Assembly: GCA_947584955.1 (NCBI GenBank)
Contig: CANPWS010000087.1
Coordinates: forward strand, 1-5,338
Length of the DNA: 5,338 bases
From: an uncultured Bacilli bacterium
GTDB lineage: Bacteria > Bacillota_I > Bacilli_A > RF39 > UBA660
Direction of reading: 5' to 3'
This document shows positions 1 to 5,296 of this stretch, piece by piece. Made by a program: the position numbers and the translations under genes. A model generated the notes under the pieces. The model worked only from the letters and a program-made list of their open reading frames with translations, did no database searches and had not been told where the DNA came from. Every line of letters begins with the position of its first letter. The stretch's first letter is position 1.

Positions 1-782
1 TAAGAAGTAAAGATGAAGCTGAAACAATTAAAGAAGTAACTTCATTAGTAAAAAATGGTTATAAAGAAATAGTATTAACGGGAATTCATACTGGAAAATA
101 TGGAATAGAAAAAAATACTAATTTAGAAAGTTTATTATATAAATTAGTAGAAATTCCAGGTATTTTTAGAATTAGACTTTCTTCAATAGAAATAAATGAA
201 GTTACTGATGGAATTATAGAATTAATAAAAAATAATAAAATAATGGCTAAACATTTACATATACCACTTCAATCTGGATGTGATAGAATATTAAAATTAA
301 TGAATCGTAAATATGATTTAAATTATTATATAAATAAAATAGAAAAAATAAGAAAAATAATACCAGATATTTCAATAACAACAGATTTAATTGTAGGTTT
401 TCCTAGCGAAAATGAAGAAGATTTTCAAGAAACATTAAATACTTTAGAAAAAATTAAATTTACTAAAATACATACATTTCCATATTCAAAAAGAGAAGGA
501 ACAGTAGCTGAAAAAATGTCAAATCAAATAGATTTACAGACAAAGAAGGAAAGAGTAAGAAAAGTAATTGAAATATCTAATAAATATGAATTAGACTTTT
601 ACAAAAAAAATATTGATAAAGAATATGAAGTAGTAACAGAAATTAGAAATAATAAGACTTGTACAGGATATACTTCAAATTATATGCCAGTTATAATAAA
701 TAAAAGTATAAAAAATGAAATAGTTAATATAAAAATAGAAAAAGTATCTGATGATAGAAAAATTTATGGTTTTATTACATAA
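1..782 (+). CDS. mtaB: tRNA t6A37 methylthiotransferase MtaB, 3' part (5' end outside window)
   Basis: This is the C-terminal 259 residues of a radical-SAM methylthiotransferase. Such enzymes add a methylthio group to N6-threonylcarbamoyladenosine at position 37 of tRNAs reading ANN codons, in the cytoplasm. The frame is open from base 3. The visible part starts just after where the CxxxCxxC iron-sulfur motif should lie, so that motif and the N-terminal MTTase domain are missing (roughly 170 residues, judged from the family's usual length). Visible hallmarks, numbered from the first codon in the window, are EIVLTGIHTGKYG at 22-34, HIPLQSG at 86-92, TTDLIVGFPSE near 126-136 and FPYSKREGT at 159-167. 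A TRAM-like RNA-binding tail follows from about 197. The GIHTGKYG and FPYSKR(E)GT segments favour MtaB over MiaB or RimO. An internal ATG at 243 is not the start, because the frame and the conserved core continue upstream. The TAA stop lies in a 16-bp palindrome. Confidence 0.9.
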   Translation, partial: RSKDEAETIKEVTSLVKNGYKEIVLTGIHTGKYGIEKNTNLESLLYKLVEIPGIFRIRLSSIEINEVTDGIIELIKNNKIMAKHLHIPLQSGCDRILKLMNRKYDLNYYINKIEKIRKIIPDISITTDLIVGFPSENEEDFQETLNTLEKIKFTKIHTFPYSKREGTVAEKMSNQIDLQTKKERVRKVIEISNKYELDFYKKNIDKEYEVVTEIRNNKTCTGYTSNYMPVIINKSIKNEIVNIKIEKVSDDRKIYGFIT

Positions 783-790
783 TTATGTAA
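775..790. repeat. 16-bp perfect palindrome spanning the mtaB stop codon
   Basis: TTACATAATTATGTAA equals its own reverse complement and contains the mtaB TAA stop at 780-782. It has no loop and no following T-run, so it is not a convincing intrinsic terminator. It could be a binding site for a dimeric regulator or chance in AT-rich DNA. No other terminator is apparent between mtaB and cpsC. Confidence 0.35.
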
Positions 791-829
791 ACTAAAAATA
801 TTTAAAAAGCAAGGTAGTCAGCAATTTAC

Positions 830-848
830 TTAACTTTCTGTTAACTTT
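830..848 (+). promoter_or_regulatory. TTAACTTT direct repeat, 11-bp period, possible response-regulator site
   Basis: TTAACTTT occurs at 830-837 and again at 841-848, one helical turn apart. Read as hexamers this is TTAACT-N5-TTAACT, close to the PhoP-type direct repeat of Bacillus (TT(A/C/T)A(C/T)A-like hexamers about 5 bases apart). It lies about 23 bases upstream of the proposed -35 of the cps operon, where an activator or repressor could sit. The exact repeat is seen in the sequence. The assignment to a PhoP-like OmpR-family regulator is inference, and AT-rich DNA makes chance matches easy. Confidence 0.35.
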
Positions 849-871
849 TTAAAAAAATTTAGCAAAATTAC

Positions 872-900
872 TTTCAAAAATATAATTTTTGTGATATTAT
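872..900 (+). promoter_or_regulatory. Probable sigma-A promoter of the cpsC-cpsD-cpsB operon
   Basis: TTTCAA at 872-877 is a weak -35. TATTAT at 895-900 is the -10, 17 bases away and preceded by TGA, giving an extended -10 (TGnTATTAT). An overlapping TATAAT at 898-903 is an alternative -10. Transcription would start near 907, leaving a short leader before the ribosome binding site at 917. This is the only plausible promoter close to cpsC, and the next two genes are too tightly packed to need their own. Confidence 0.55.
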
Positions 901-928
901 AATTGAGAAGAAAAAAGGAGGAAATTTG

Positions 929-1606
929 ATGGAAGAGATTGAAATAAAGGAATTATTGAGGTATTATGTAAAAAAAATACCTATGATAATAGTAATAGGA
1001 TTATTATGCCTTATAATAGGTTATTTATATACAGGTTATATTAAAAAACCATTGTATAAAGGAGAAACAACATTAGTACTTGTAAAAAGTGAAGGAAATG
1101 GAGAAGTTGTTACACAAAATGATATAGTTTTAAATCAAAAATTGGTATCAACTTATAGTGTAGTTATTAAAAGTAAAAGAGTTTTAAAACAAGTTAAAGA
1201 AAGATTAAACTTAGAAGAAAGCGTATCTGAAATTGCTAAAAAGATAGAAGTAAGTAATCAAAATGATACTGAAATAATAAAAATAAGTGTCTCAGATGAA
1301 AGTGGAAATAAGGCTGCAATTATTGCAAATACAATTGGTGAAGTATTTACAGAAGAAATCAAGGAAATATATAAGTTAGAAAATGTAGCAACAATCGATG
1401 AAGCTGAAGAAGAAACTGTTGCTTATAACATTGATGTAGTAAAAAGTAGTGCTATAAGTATGATTGGTGGTATGATAATAGCAATAGGAATATTATTTAT
1501 AAGTTATTATTTTGATACTACTATTAAAAGTAGTGAAGAAATTGAAAAAAGACTTGGTGTTGCCGTTATTGGTAATATTCCTTTAACAGGAAAGAAAGAA
1601 AGGTGA
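929..1606 (+). CDS. cpsC: Polysaccharide co-polymerase / tyrosine-kinase modulator (Wzz, YveK/CpsC family)
   Basis: This 225-residue membrane protein is the transmembrane partner of the BY-kinase encoded next. In Gram-positive capsule and exopolysaccharide systems, CpsC/CapA/YveK controls polymer chain length and activates the kinase through its cytoplasmic C-terminal tail. It has a short cytoplasmic N-terminus, a first membrane segment at about 18-35, an external domain at about 36-172, a second membrane segment at about 174-195, and a tail with the family's SSEEIEKRLGVAVIGNIP pattern ending near 218. Its length matches YveK-like proteins. I chose the ATG at 929, not the in-frame TTG at 926, because GGAGG at 917-921 then sits 7 bases upstream. 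Oddly, the proline-rich stretch that usually precedes the second membrane segment is absent: residues 153-173 contain no proline. Its TGA stop overlaps the ribosome binding site of cpsD. Confidence 0.87.
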   Translation: MEEIEIKELLRYYVKKIPMIIVIGLLCLIIGYLYTGYIKKPLYKGETTLVLVKSEGNGEVVTQNDIVLNQKLVSTYSVVIKSKRVLKQVKERLNLEESVSEIAKKIEVSNQNDTEIIKISVSDESGNKAAIIANTIGEVFTEEIKEIYKLENVATIDEAEEETVAYNIDVVKSSAISMIGGMIIAIGILFISYYFDTTIKSSEEIEKRLGVAVIGNIPLTGKKER

Positions 1607-1616
1607 TTTTTGTCTT

Positions 1617-2402
1617 ATGGATGAAATAGTTGTTGTTGATAGACCTACGTCTAGTTTTAGTGAAGAAATAAAAAGAGTTAGAACTAATCTTAAATTTTCA
1701 TCTATTAATGAAGATATGAAAGTAGTTATGATTACATCTTCTTTACCAGGTGAAGGAAAAAGTTTTGTTTCAGCTAATCTTGCTGCAGCTTTTGCACAAG
1801 CTGAAGAAAAAGTACTTTTAATAGATTGTGATTTAAGAAAAGGAAGAATAAAAAAAATATTTAATATTCCTTCTAAAAAATCAGGATTATCTAACTTATT
1901 AATAGATAAAAAATGGAAAGAAAAATATTATGAATATATAAGAAAAACAAAAATTGATAATTTGTATGTTATTACTACAGGTTCTTATCCTCCAAATCCT
2001 TCAGAACTTCTTGCAAGTGAAAGATTTGAAAAATTATTGGAAAAATTAAAAGAAAGTTTTGATATTATAATTCTTGATTGTCCTCCAGTTACTGGACTTA
2101 ATGATGCACTTGTTGTTTCATCTCGTGCTGATGTTTCTGTTATTGTAGCAAGATACAAAAAAACAAAAATGGAAATTCTTGAAAAAACTAAAAAGTCTAT
2201 TGAAAATATTGGATCAAAAATAGCAGGTGTAATTTTAAATCAATGTGCTGTTAGAGAAAATAACTATTACTATTATGGTCATTATTATCAATCAGATGAA
2301 TCTGCAGAAAAATCATCATCAACAGTTAAAAATACTAATGTTAAAGAGAAAACGTCTGCAAAAGATAAAAAAGAAGGAAAGAGCAGTGAAAGACATTCAT
2401 AG
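1617..2402 (+). CDS. cpsD: Bacterial tyrosine kinase (BY-kinase, CpsD/CapB/YwqD family)
   Basis: This 261-residue cytoplasmic P-loop kinase autophosphorylates on a C-terminal tyrosine cluster and works with the CpsC membrane modulator in capsule/exopolysaccharide export and length control. The N-terminal helix EEIKRVRTNL (16-25) matches the oligomerisation motif ExxRxxR, with Lys19 replacing the first Arg. Walker A is SSLPGEGKS (41-49), Walker A' is VLLIDCDLRKG (66-76) and Walker B is IIILDCPP (150-157). The tyrosine cluster is Y217-Y220 plus Y223 and Y224. A further 37-residue Lys/Ser/Glu-rich tail follows the cluster, whereas in the family the tyrosines usually lie nearer the end. The ATG at 1617 is preceded by an AAAGGTGA site that includes the cpsC stop. 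The last 17 bases overlap cpsB, indicating translational coupling. Confidence 0.93.
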   Translation: MDEIVVVDRPTSSFSEEIKRVRTNLKFSSINEDMKVVMITSSLPGEGKSFVSANLAAAFAQAEEKVLLIDCDLRKGRIKKIFNIPSKKSGLSNLLIDKKWKEKYYEYIRKTKIDNLYVITTGSYPPNPSELLASERFEKLLEKLKESFDIIILDCPPVTGLNDALVVSSRADVSVIVARYKKTKMEILEKTKKSIENIGSKIAGVILNQCAVRENNYYYYGHYYQSDESAEKSSSTVKNTNVKEKTSAKDKKEGKSSERHS

Positions 2403-3192
2403 CCATATTTTATTTGGTATTGATGATGGTAGTCAGTCTTTAGAGGAGAGTATAGCTATTATTCAAAATGCTGTTGATAATGGTTATACAGATGTTATAT
2501 TAACACCTCATTATCGTGAATCACAAAATTATATATGTGATAATAGAACTAAACGTCTTTTATTTGCAAATCTTAAAAATCAAGTAGAAGCTAGAGGTCT
2601 TCCTATTAATCTTTATTTAGGTAATGAAGTTACAATAGATGATGATTTCTTTTATAACTTACAGACTGCTCAGTTAGAAAGTTTAAATAACTCTAAATAT
2701 ATGCTTCTTGAACTTCCTTTTTCTGGTAGACTTTCTAATTTAGATGCTACTATTAGAAAATTACGTTCTTTAGGATGTACACCAATTATTGCTCATCCAG
2801 AAAGATATGAAGATTATAGAGATTTTGACGAATTAGAGCATTTATTATGTCTTGGCGTTTTATTCCAGGGTAATATAGCTAGTTTGTATGGAAAATATGG
2901 ACCTAAAGCTAAATTACAGTTAGAAGAAATGCTAAAAAGACATATGATTCATTTTTTAGGATCAGATGTACATTCTAAGCATAATTCTACTTATGCAAGA
3001 GCATCTTCCATTAGGTCTAAAGTTTTAGAACTTACTGGTAGTGCAGAGATGGTAGATGATTTATTTGATAATAATATTTTAAAAGTTATCAATGACTTAA
3101 CTATCTATCCTTATCCTATCAGAAAATTTAAAAGAAAAATAAACCTTACAAAGGTATTTAATAAAAATAGGGGAGTTGAAAATTATGAATGA
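2386..3192 (+). CDS. cpsB: Mn-dependent phosphotyrosine phosphatase (PHP family, CpsB/YwqE)
   Basis: This 268-residue PHP-fold metallophosphatase dephosphorylates the tyrosine cluster of the cognate BY-kinase, resetting the CpsC/CpsD cycle. The metal-binding signatures are in order: HSH at 5-7, TPH at 40-42, GNE at 79-81, AHPER at 136-140 and GSDVHS at 192-197. These match the CpsB/YwqE pattern closely, including the N-terminal DIHSHxLxGIDDG block. I chose the GTG at 2386 because it places the DIHSH motif at residue 3 as in homologues, and AGGA at 2375-2378 lies 7 bases upstream. The frame is open further upstream to 2245, but that extension reads through cpsD in another frame and has no family resemblance. 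The end of the gene overlaps the start codon of the broken sugar transferase gene, so an intact transferase was once translationally coupled here. Confidence 0.92.
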   Translation: MKDIHSHILFGIDDGSQSLEESIAIIQNAVDNGYTDVILTPHYRESQNYICDNRTKRLLFANLKNQVEARGLPINLYLGNEVTIDDDFFYNLQTAQLESLNNSKYMLLELPFSGRLSNLDATIRKLRSLGCTPIIAHPERYEDYRDFDELEHLLCLGVLFQGNIASLYGKYGPKAKLQLEEMLKRHMIHFLGSDVHSKHNSTYARASSIRSKVLELTGSAEMVDDLFDNNILKVINDLTIYPYPIRKFKRKINLTKVFNKNRGVENYE

Positions 3193-3396
3193 ATCAATAG
3201 ATATCCAAGAATCTAGTGTTAAAATTATTGAAAGTAGTAAATTAAAAAATAAAGAAAATTTTTGATATATTTTTAGGATTAAGATGAAAGATTAAAACTT
3301 TAATATTTTTATGTAAAAAATATGTCTCTTATTCTTGATATAAAGTGCATCTTTAAAACTGTTAAAGTTGTATTTGAGAAAACTGGTGCAAAGTAA
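3185..3396 (+). pseudogene. Undecaprenyl-phosphate sugar phosphotransferase remnant (Bac_transf family), internally deleted
   Basis: This is a ruined initiating glycosyltransferase, the enzyme that would load the first sugar phosphate onto undecaprenyl phosphate for polysaccharide assembly. An ATG at 3185 with GGGGAG at 3170-3175 opens 26 codons and hits TGA at 3263. In a second frame, 3255-3284 reads KIFDIFLGLR, matching the family's N-terminal (K/R)xxFDixLsl membrane-segment start. In a third frame, about 3304-3393 reads YVKNMSLILDIK followed by IFKTVKVV and a terminal GAK, then TAA at 3394. This matches the family's C-terminal YxxNxSLxLDIKIxxKTxxVV...GA block. Intact members are about 200 residues or longer and here roughly 210 bases remain, so the middle, including the catalytic region, is deleted and frameshifts have accumulated. 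The first open frame alone could be miscalled as a 26-residue peptide. Confidence 0.72.
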
Positions 3397-3806
3397 ATAT
3401 ATTGTATTTGTATCTTTTTTCTTTCAAAATATCAATAGAAATTGATATTTCAATTAAAATATTGTGCAGTATTTAATAACGAAATATATAAAAAATTTTG
3501 TAAACTCACAAAAATAATATTTATAGTGAATATTTTTTCAGTAGATGATAAATTTATTGAAAAAAATCATATTGGATAATTATAAAAAAAATTGCAAAAG
3601 CATATTGAATAAATTCTTATCAAGTAAAATTCATTAGATGAATTAAAAAACTAATAAAAACTTATAATAAAATGTTTCCTACTTTAATAGAAATAAAATT
3701 AAATATTGGAACAAAAGCATATCCAGAGACTTGTTTTGGTTAAGAAATGTATAATCAATTGCCATATATTAAAGAGAATCTTTTAGAAGAGTTATTGAAA
3801 CTTTAA
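3397..3806 (+). pseudogene. Unrecognised decayed coding region
   Basis: This 410-base stretch has no intact gene but does have protein-like segments interrupted by TAA, TAG and TGA. In one frame, 3541-3576 reads VDDKFIEKNHIG and continues with KKLQKHIE and NSLDELKN between stops. From about 3636 the signal moves to another frame: KTYNKMFPTLIEIKLNIG, then KAYPETCFG, a stop, then EMYNQLPYIKENLLEELLKL ending at TAA 3804. Amphipathic patterning and varied residues (Pro, Cys, Trp-lacking but Tyr-rich) suggest decayed coding DNA, not random AT-rich spacer. Its position just after a sugar transferase remnant suggests a former glycosyltransferase or sugar-modifying enzyme, but I do not recognise the family and make no functional claim. 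Confidence 0.45.
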
Positions 3807-3852
3807 TATAGTTAAAAAGATGAATTATTATAATAGTAAAATATATGTTTTA

Positions 3853-3881
3853 TTAATAAAATAATCAATAATTTTTATAAT
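3853..3881 (+). promoter_or_regulatory. Possible promoter upstream of the VanZ gene
   Basis: TTAATA at 3853-3858 and a perfect TATAAT at 3876-3881 are 17 bases apart. Transcription from here would start near 3888 and give a leader of about 70 bases before the VanZ start at 3961. Such boxes arise easily by chance in DNA this AT-rich, and a second TATAAT at 3829 lacks a fitting -35. Confidence 0.3.
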
Positions 3882-3882
3882 T

Positions 3883-3949
3883 AAAGGAGTTTAAAGTATA
3901 AAAATTTAATAATTGGTGAAAAATCTAATTATATAAATAAAAACAAGGA
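3883..3949 (+). pseudogene. Possible N-terminal relic of an NAD-dependent epimerase gene
   Basis: AAAGGAG at 3883-3889 is a good ribosome binding site with no start codon at the right distance: ATA at 3898-3900 stands where ATG would be expected. The frame downstream, 3912-3944, reads IIGEKSNYINKN. If one base is missing near 3905, the restored start would read like MKILIIGxxSxYI, the beginning of NAD-dependent epimerase/dehydratase proteins common in polysaccharide loci. Nothing of the rest of such a gene is present, because the VanZ gene begins at 3961. The ribosome binding site is seen; the lost start and family are inference. Confidence 0.25.
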
Positions 3950-3960
3950 AGGTGAAAAAT

Positions 3961-4470
3961 ATGCAAAATAAAATTAGTTTTATTGTATCAATCATTTTAG
4001 TAGTAGTATGGATGGGAATGATTTTCTTTCTTTCTGCAATGCCAGGTACTAAGTCTAATTTAAAAAGTGAAACAGTAATTTCTACAGTAATAGAAAAGAC
4101 AGTAAGTACAACAAATGGACTTGGAATAACAAATAAGCATCCTTCAGTAGATAAAATGAATGAAGTAGTAGAATTTCTAAATAGACCTCTTAGAAAATGT
4201 GCTCATGCAACTGTATATTTTATTTTAGTAGTATTTCTTGTTAATTTATTTAAAATTAAAAATTTAAGTAATAAGAAAGCCTTTTTAATTTCAATAATAA
4301 TATGTATTATATATGCATTAACAGATGAATGGCATCAAAGATTTGTACCAGGCAGATTGGGACAGCTTTTAGATGTATTAATAGATACATGTGGTGGATT
4401 TTTAGGTATATTTTTTTATATGTTAATAAATAAAATTTTCAAAATCAAGAAAAGAGAAAAATATTCTTGA
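3961..4470 (+). CDS. VanZ-family integral membrane protein
   Basis: This 169-residue protein has the four-helix VanZ-like arrangement. VanZ itself confers low-level teicoplanin resistance, but most family members in Bacillota have no established role, so a cell-envelope function is the limit of inference. Membrane segments lie at about 5-25, 80-97, 106-120 and 139-157. Family signatures are FFLSAMPG near 22-29, RKCAH at 78-82, TDEWHQRFVPGR at 121-132 and DVLID at 138-142, followed by glycines before the last helix. The loop between the first two helices (about 29-77) is outside or peripheral and includes a Val/Thr-rich helix, as is common in the family. The ATG at 3961 is preferred to the in-frame GTG at 3952, because AAGGTGA at 3949-3955 is spaced for the ATG. 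The gene follows decayed polysaccharide genes and appears intact. Its stop codon lies inside the terminator stem. Confidence 0.88.
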   Translation: MQNKISFIVSIILVVVWMGMIFFLSAMPGTKSNLKSETVISTVIEKTVSTTNGLGITNKHPSVDKMNEVVEFLNRPLRKCAHATVYFILVVFLVNLFKIKNLSNKKAFLISIIICIIYALTDEWHQRFVPGRLGQLLDVLIDTCGGFLGIFFYMLINKIFKIKKREKYS

Positions 4471-4484
4471 TTTTTTGTATTTTT
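4441..4484 (+). terminator. Intrinsic terminator overlapping the end of the VanZ gene
   Basis: AAAATCAAGAA at 4441-4451 pairs perfectly with TTCTTGATTTT at 4464-4474 around a 12-base purine-rich loop. The T-rich tail runs through 4471-4484, broken by GTA. The left arm and loop encode the last Lys-rich residues, and the TGA stop at 4468-4470 lies in the right arm, so ribosomes finishing translation could interfere with folding. The stem is AU-rich, so efficiency may be moderate. Confidence 0.7.
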
Positions 4485-4525
4485 TGCTATTATTAGAGCA
4501 TATTATTACTGAAGGAGTAAGTTTT

Positions 4526-4645
4526 ATGTTAGTAATAGCAGTTATTGCTTTCTTGTGCTTTCTTTTTATTTGGCCCTTTTTAAAAATAGCAAGTATTATG
4601 GATGAAGAAGAAGCTAAAATGGACAAAAAGCAAGAAAAAATATAG
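4526..4645 (+). CDS. 39-residue single-pass membrane microprotein, unknown function
   Basis: A short gene, not recognised as any known family. GAAGGAG at 4511-4517 lies 8 bases before the ATG at 4526, a strong and well-placed ribosome binding site. The protein has one hydrophobic segment at about 2-19 (rich in Ile, Phe, Leu, with Trp-Pro at 16-17), then a charged tail IMDEEEAKMDKKQEKI at 24-39 that is probably cytoplasmic. The TAG stop is at 4643. Codon use resembles the neighbours. It begins about 40 bases after the VanZ terminator with only weak promoter-like boxes (TATTAT at 4488 or 4501), so it may depend on read-through. No terminator separates it from the next promoter region. A 67-residue frame on the opposite strand over this region has no plausible start signal and is ignored. 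Confidence 0.6.
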   Translation: MLVIAVIAFLCFLFIWPFLKIASIMDEEEAKMDKKQEKI

Positions 4646-4671
4646 TAAAATATTGTTATTTTTTGTAAAAA

Positions 4672-4688
4672 TTAACATTTCTTTACAT
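4672..4688 (+). promoter_or_regulatory. TTAACA/TTACAT direct repeat, 11-bp period, upstream of the surface-protein promoter
   Basis: TTAACA at 4672-4677 is followed after 5 bases by TTACAT at 4683-4688, and TTGATT of the -35 starts 12 bases later. This resembles the TTAACT-N5-TTAACT repeat before the cps operon, and both fit a PhoP-like tandem hexamer. It ends 6 bases upstream of the -35, a usual activator position. The regulator is inference. Confidence 0.3.
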
Positions 4689-4694
4689 TAATAC

Positions 4695-4723
4695 TTGATT
4701 TTTTAAAAAATTGATAGTAAAAT
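4695..4723 (+). promoter_or_regulatory. Sigma-A-type promoter of the exported-protein gene
   Basis: TTGATT at 4695-4700 and TAAAAT at 4718-4723 are separated by exactly 17 bases. Transcription would start near 4730, giving a leader of about 24 bases that ends in the strong AAGGAGG site at 4740-4746. The match, spacing and position make this the best promoter in the window. Confidence 0.6.
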
Positions 4724-4753
4724 ATTATTGTCATTACTTAAGGAGGGAAGAAA

Positions 4754-5287
4754 ATGAAAAAGACATTATTTGCAGTAGTTACTGCTGCTGTTGTATTGTT
4801 TGGTGCTACTAATGTACACGCAATGACAGAAGATCAATTAAGAGAGAAATTATCTGGCACATTTGAAGTTAATGGAAAAGAAGTTAGAGTTCCAGAAGAA
4901 TACTTATTACAAATGGAAAACTATTTAGATAAGTATGATCTTTCTGATAATGATGCTAATTATATTTCTGACAAAATTGATGAAGCAATTAGTTCAGTTA
5001 AAAGTGGAGCTAAAAGTTTTTCAGAATTAACAAGTGCTGAAAGACAAAAAATGGTTTCAATAGTTGCTGACATTAGAGAACACACATCTGTAAAAGCTAC
5101 TTTAACTGATAGTGTTAATGGTGCCAAATTAGTTATTTATGAAGCTGATGGAGTAACACCATTTGCTGTTATTGAAGACAAAATCAAAGAAACTGGAGTT
5201 AACAATAGTATTACATTAATTGCTAGTGCTATCTCAGTTTTAGGACTTGCTTTTGTTGTTAAAAAGGTTGCTAAAGCAAATGCATAA
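4754..5287 (+). CDS. Exported surface protein with signal peptide and C-terminal membrane anchor, unknown function
   Basis: This 177-residue protein has no function I can name. An N-terminal signal peptide (KK at 2-3, hydrophobic 5-18) has a likely cleavage site after Val-His-Ala at 21-23. The mature part is acidic and mainly helical at about 25-110, followed by a probable beta-rich stretch at about 112-140 (KATLTDSVNGAKLVIYEADG). Near the C-terminus, IKETG at 144-148 is followed by NNS, a hydrophobic segment at about 152-169 and a basic end (KKVAKANA). This order matches a sortase sorting signal except that the LPxTG proline is replaced by Lys, so it may be a plain membrane anchor. AAGGAGG at 4740-4746 lies 7 bases before the ATG. 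It is a single-gene unit with its own promoter and terminator, which suggests substantial independent expression. Confidence 0.8.
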   Translation: MKKTLFAVVTAAVVLFGATNVHAMTEDQLREKLSGTFEVNGKEVRVPEEYLLQMENYLDKYDLSDNDANYISDKIDEAISSVKSGAKSFSELTSAERQKMVSIVADIREHTSVKATLTDSVNGAKLVIYEADGVTPFAVIEDKIKETGVNNSITLIASAISVLGLAFVVKKVAKANA

Positions 5288-5296
5288 GAAATTAGG

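Noticed and set aside
783..870. Intrinsic terminator for mtaB.
   Set aside because: No stable stem followed by a T-run was found; the only inverted structure is the loopless palindrome at 775-790.
2245..2385. Longer 315-residue version of the CpsB frame starting at an upstream ATG.
   Set aside because: The extra 47 residues read through cpsD in another frame, are low-complexity Lys/Ile/Gln, and push the metal-binding DIHSH motif away from its usual N-terminal position. The GTG at 2386 has a ribosome binding site.
3185..3300. TGA read as tryptophan (alternative genetic code) to extend the 26-codon frame at 3185.
   Set aside because: Tryptophan is encoded by TGG in cpsD and the VanZ gene. TGA ends cpsC, cpsB and the VanZ gene at family-appropriate positions, and reading through 3263 soon meets another stop.
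3397..3950. CRISPR array, tRNA or structured RNA in the gene-poor stretch.
   Set aside because: No regularly spaced repeats, cloverleaf or conserved riboswitch-like elements are visible; protein-like relics explain it better.
4423..4626. 67-residue frame on the minus strand.
   Set aside because: It overlaps the VanZ end, the terminator and the microprotein gene, has no ribosome binding site and an unremarkable composition; it is a shadow frame.
4642..4726. Exact 13-base repeat ATAGTAAAATATT at 4642-4654 and 4714-4726, with a near copy at 3833.
   Set aside because: The motif is almost pure A/T and one copy is simply the -10 region; such repeats are expected by chance in DNA of this composition.
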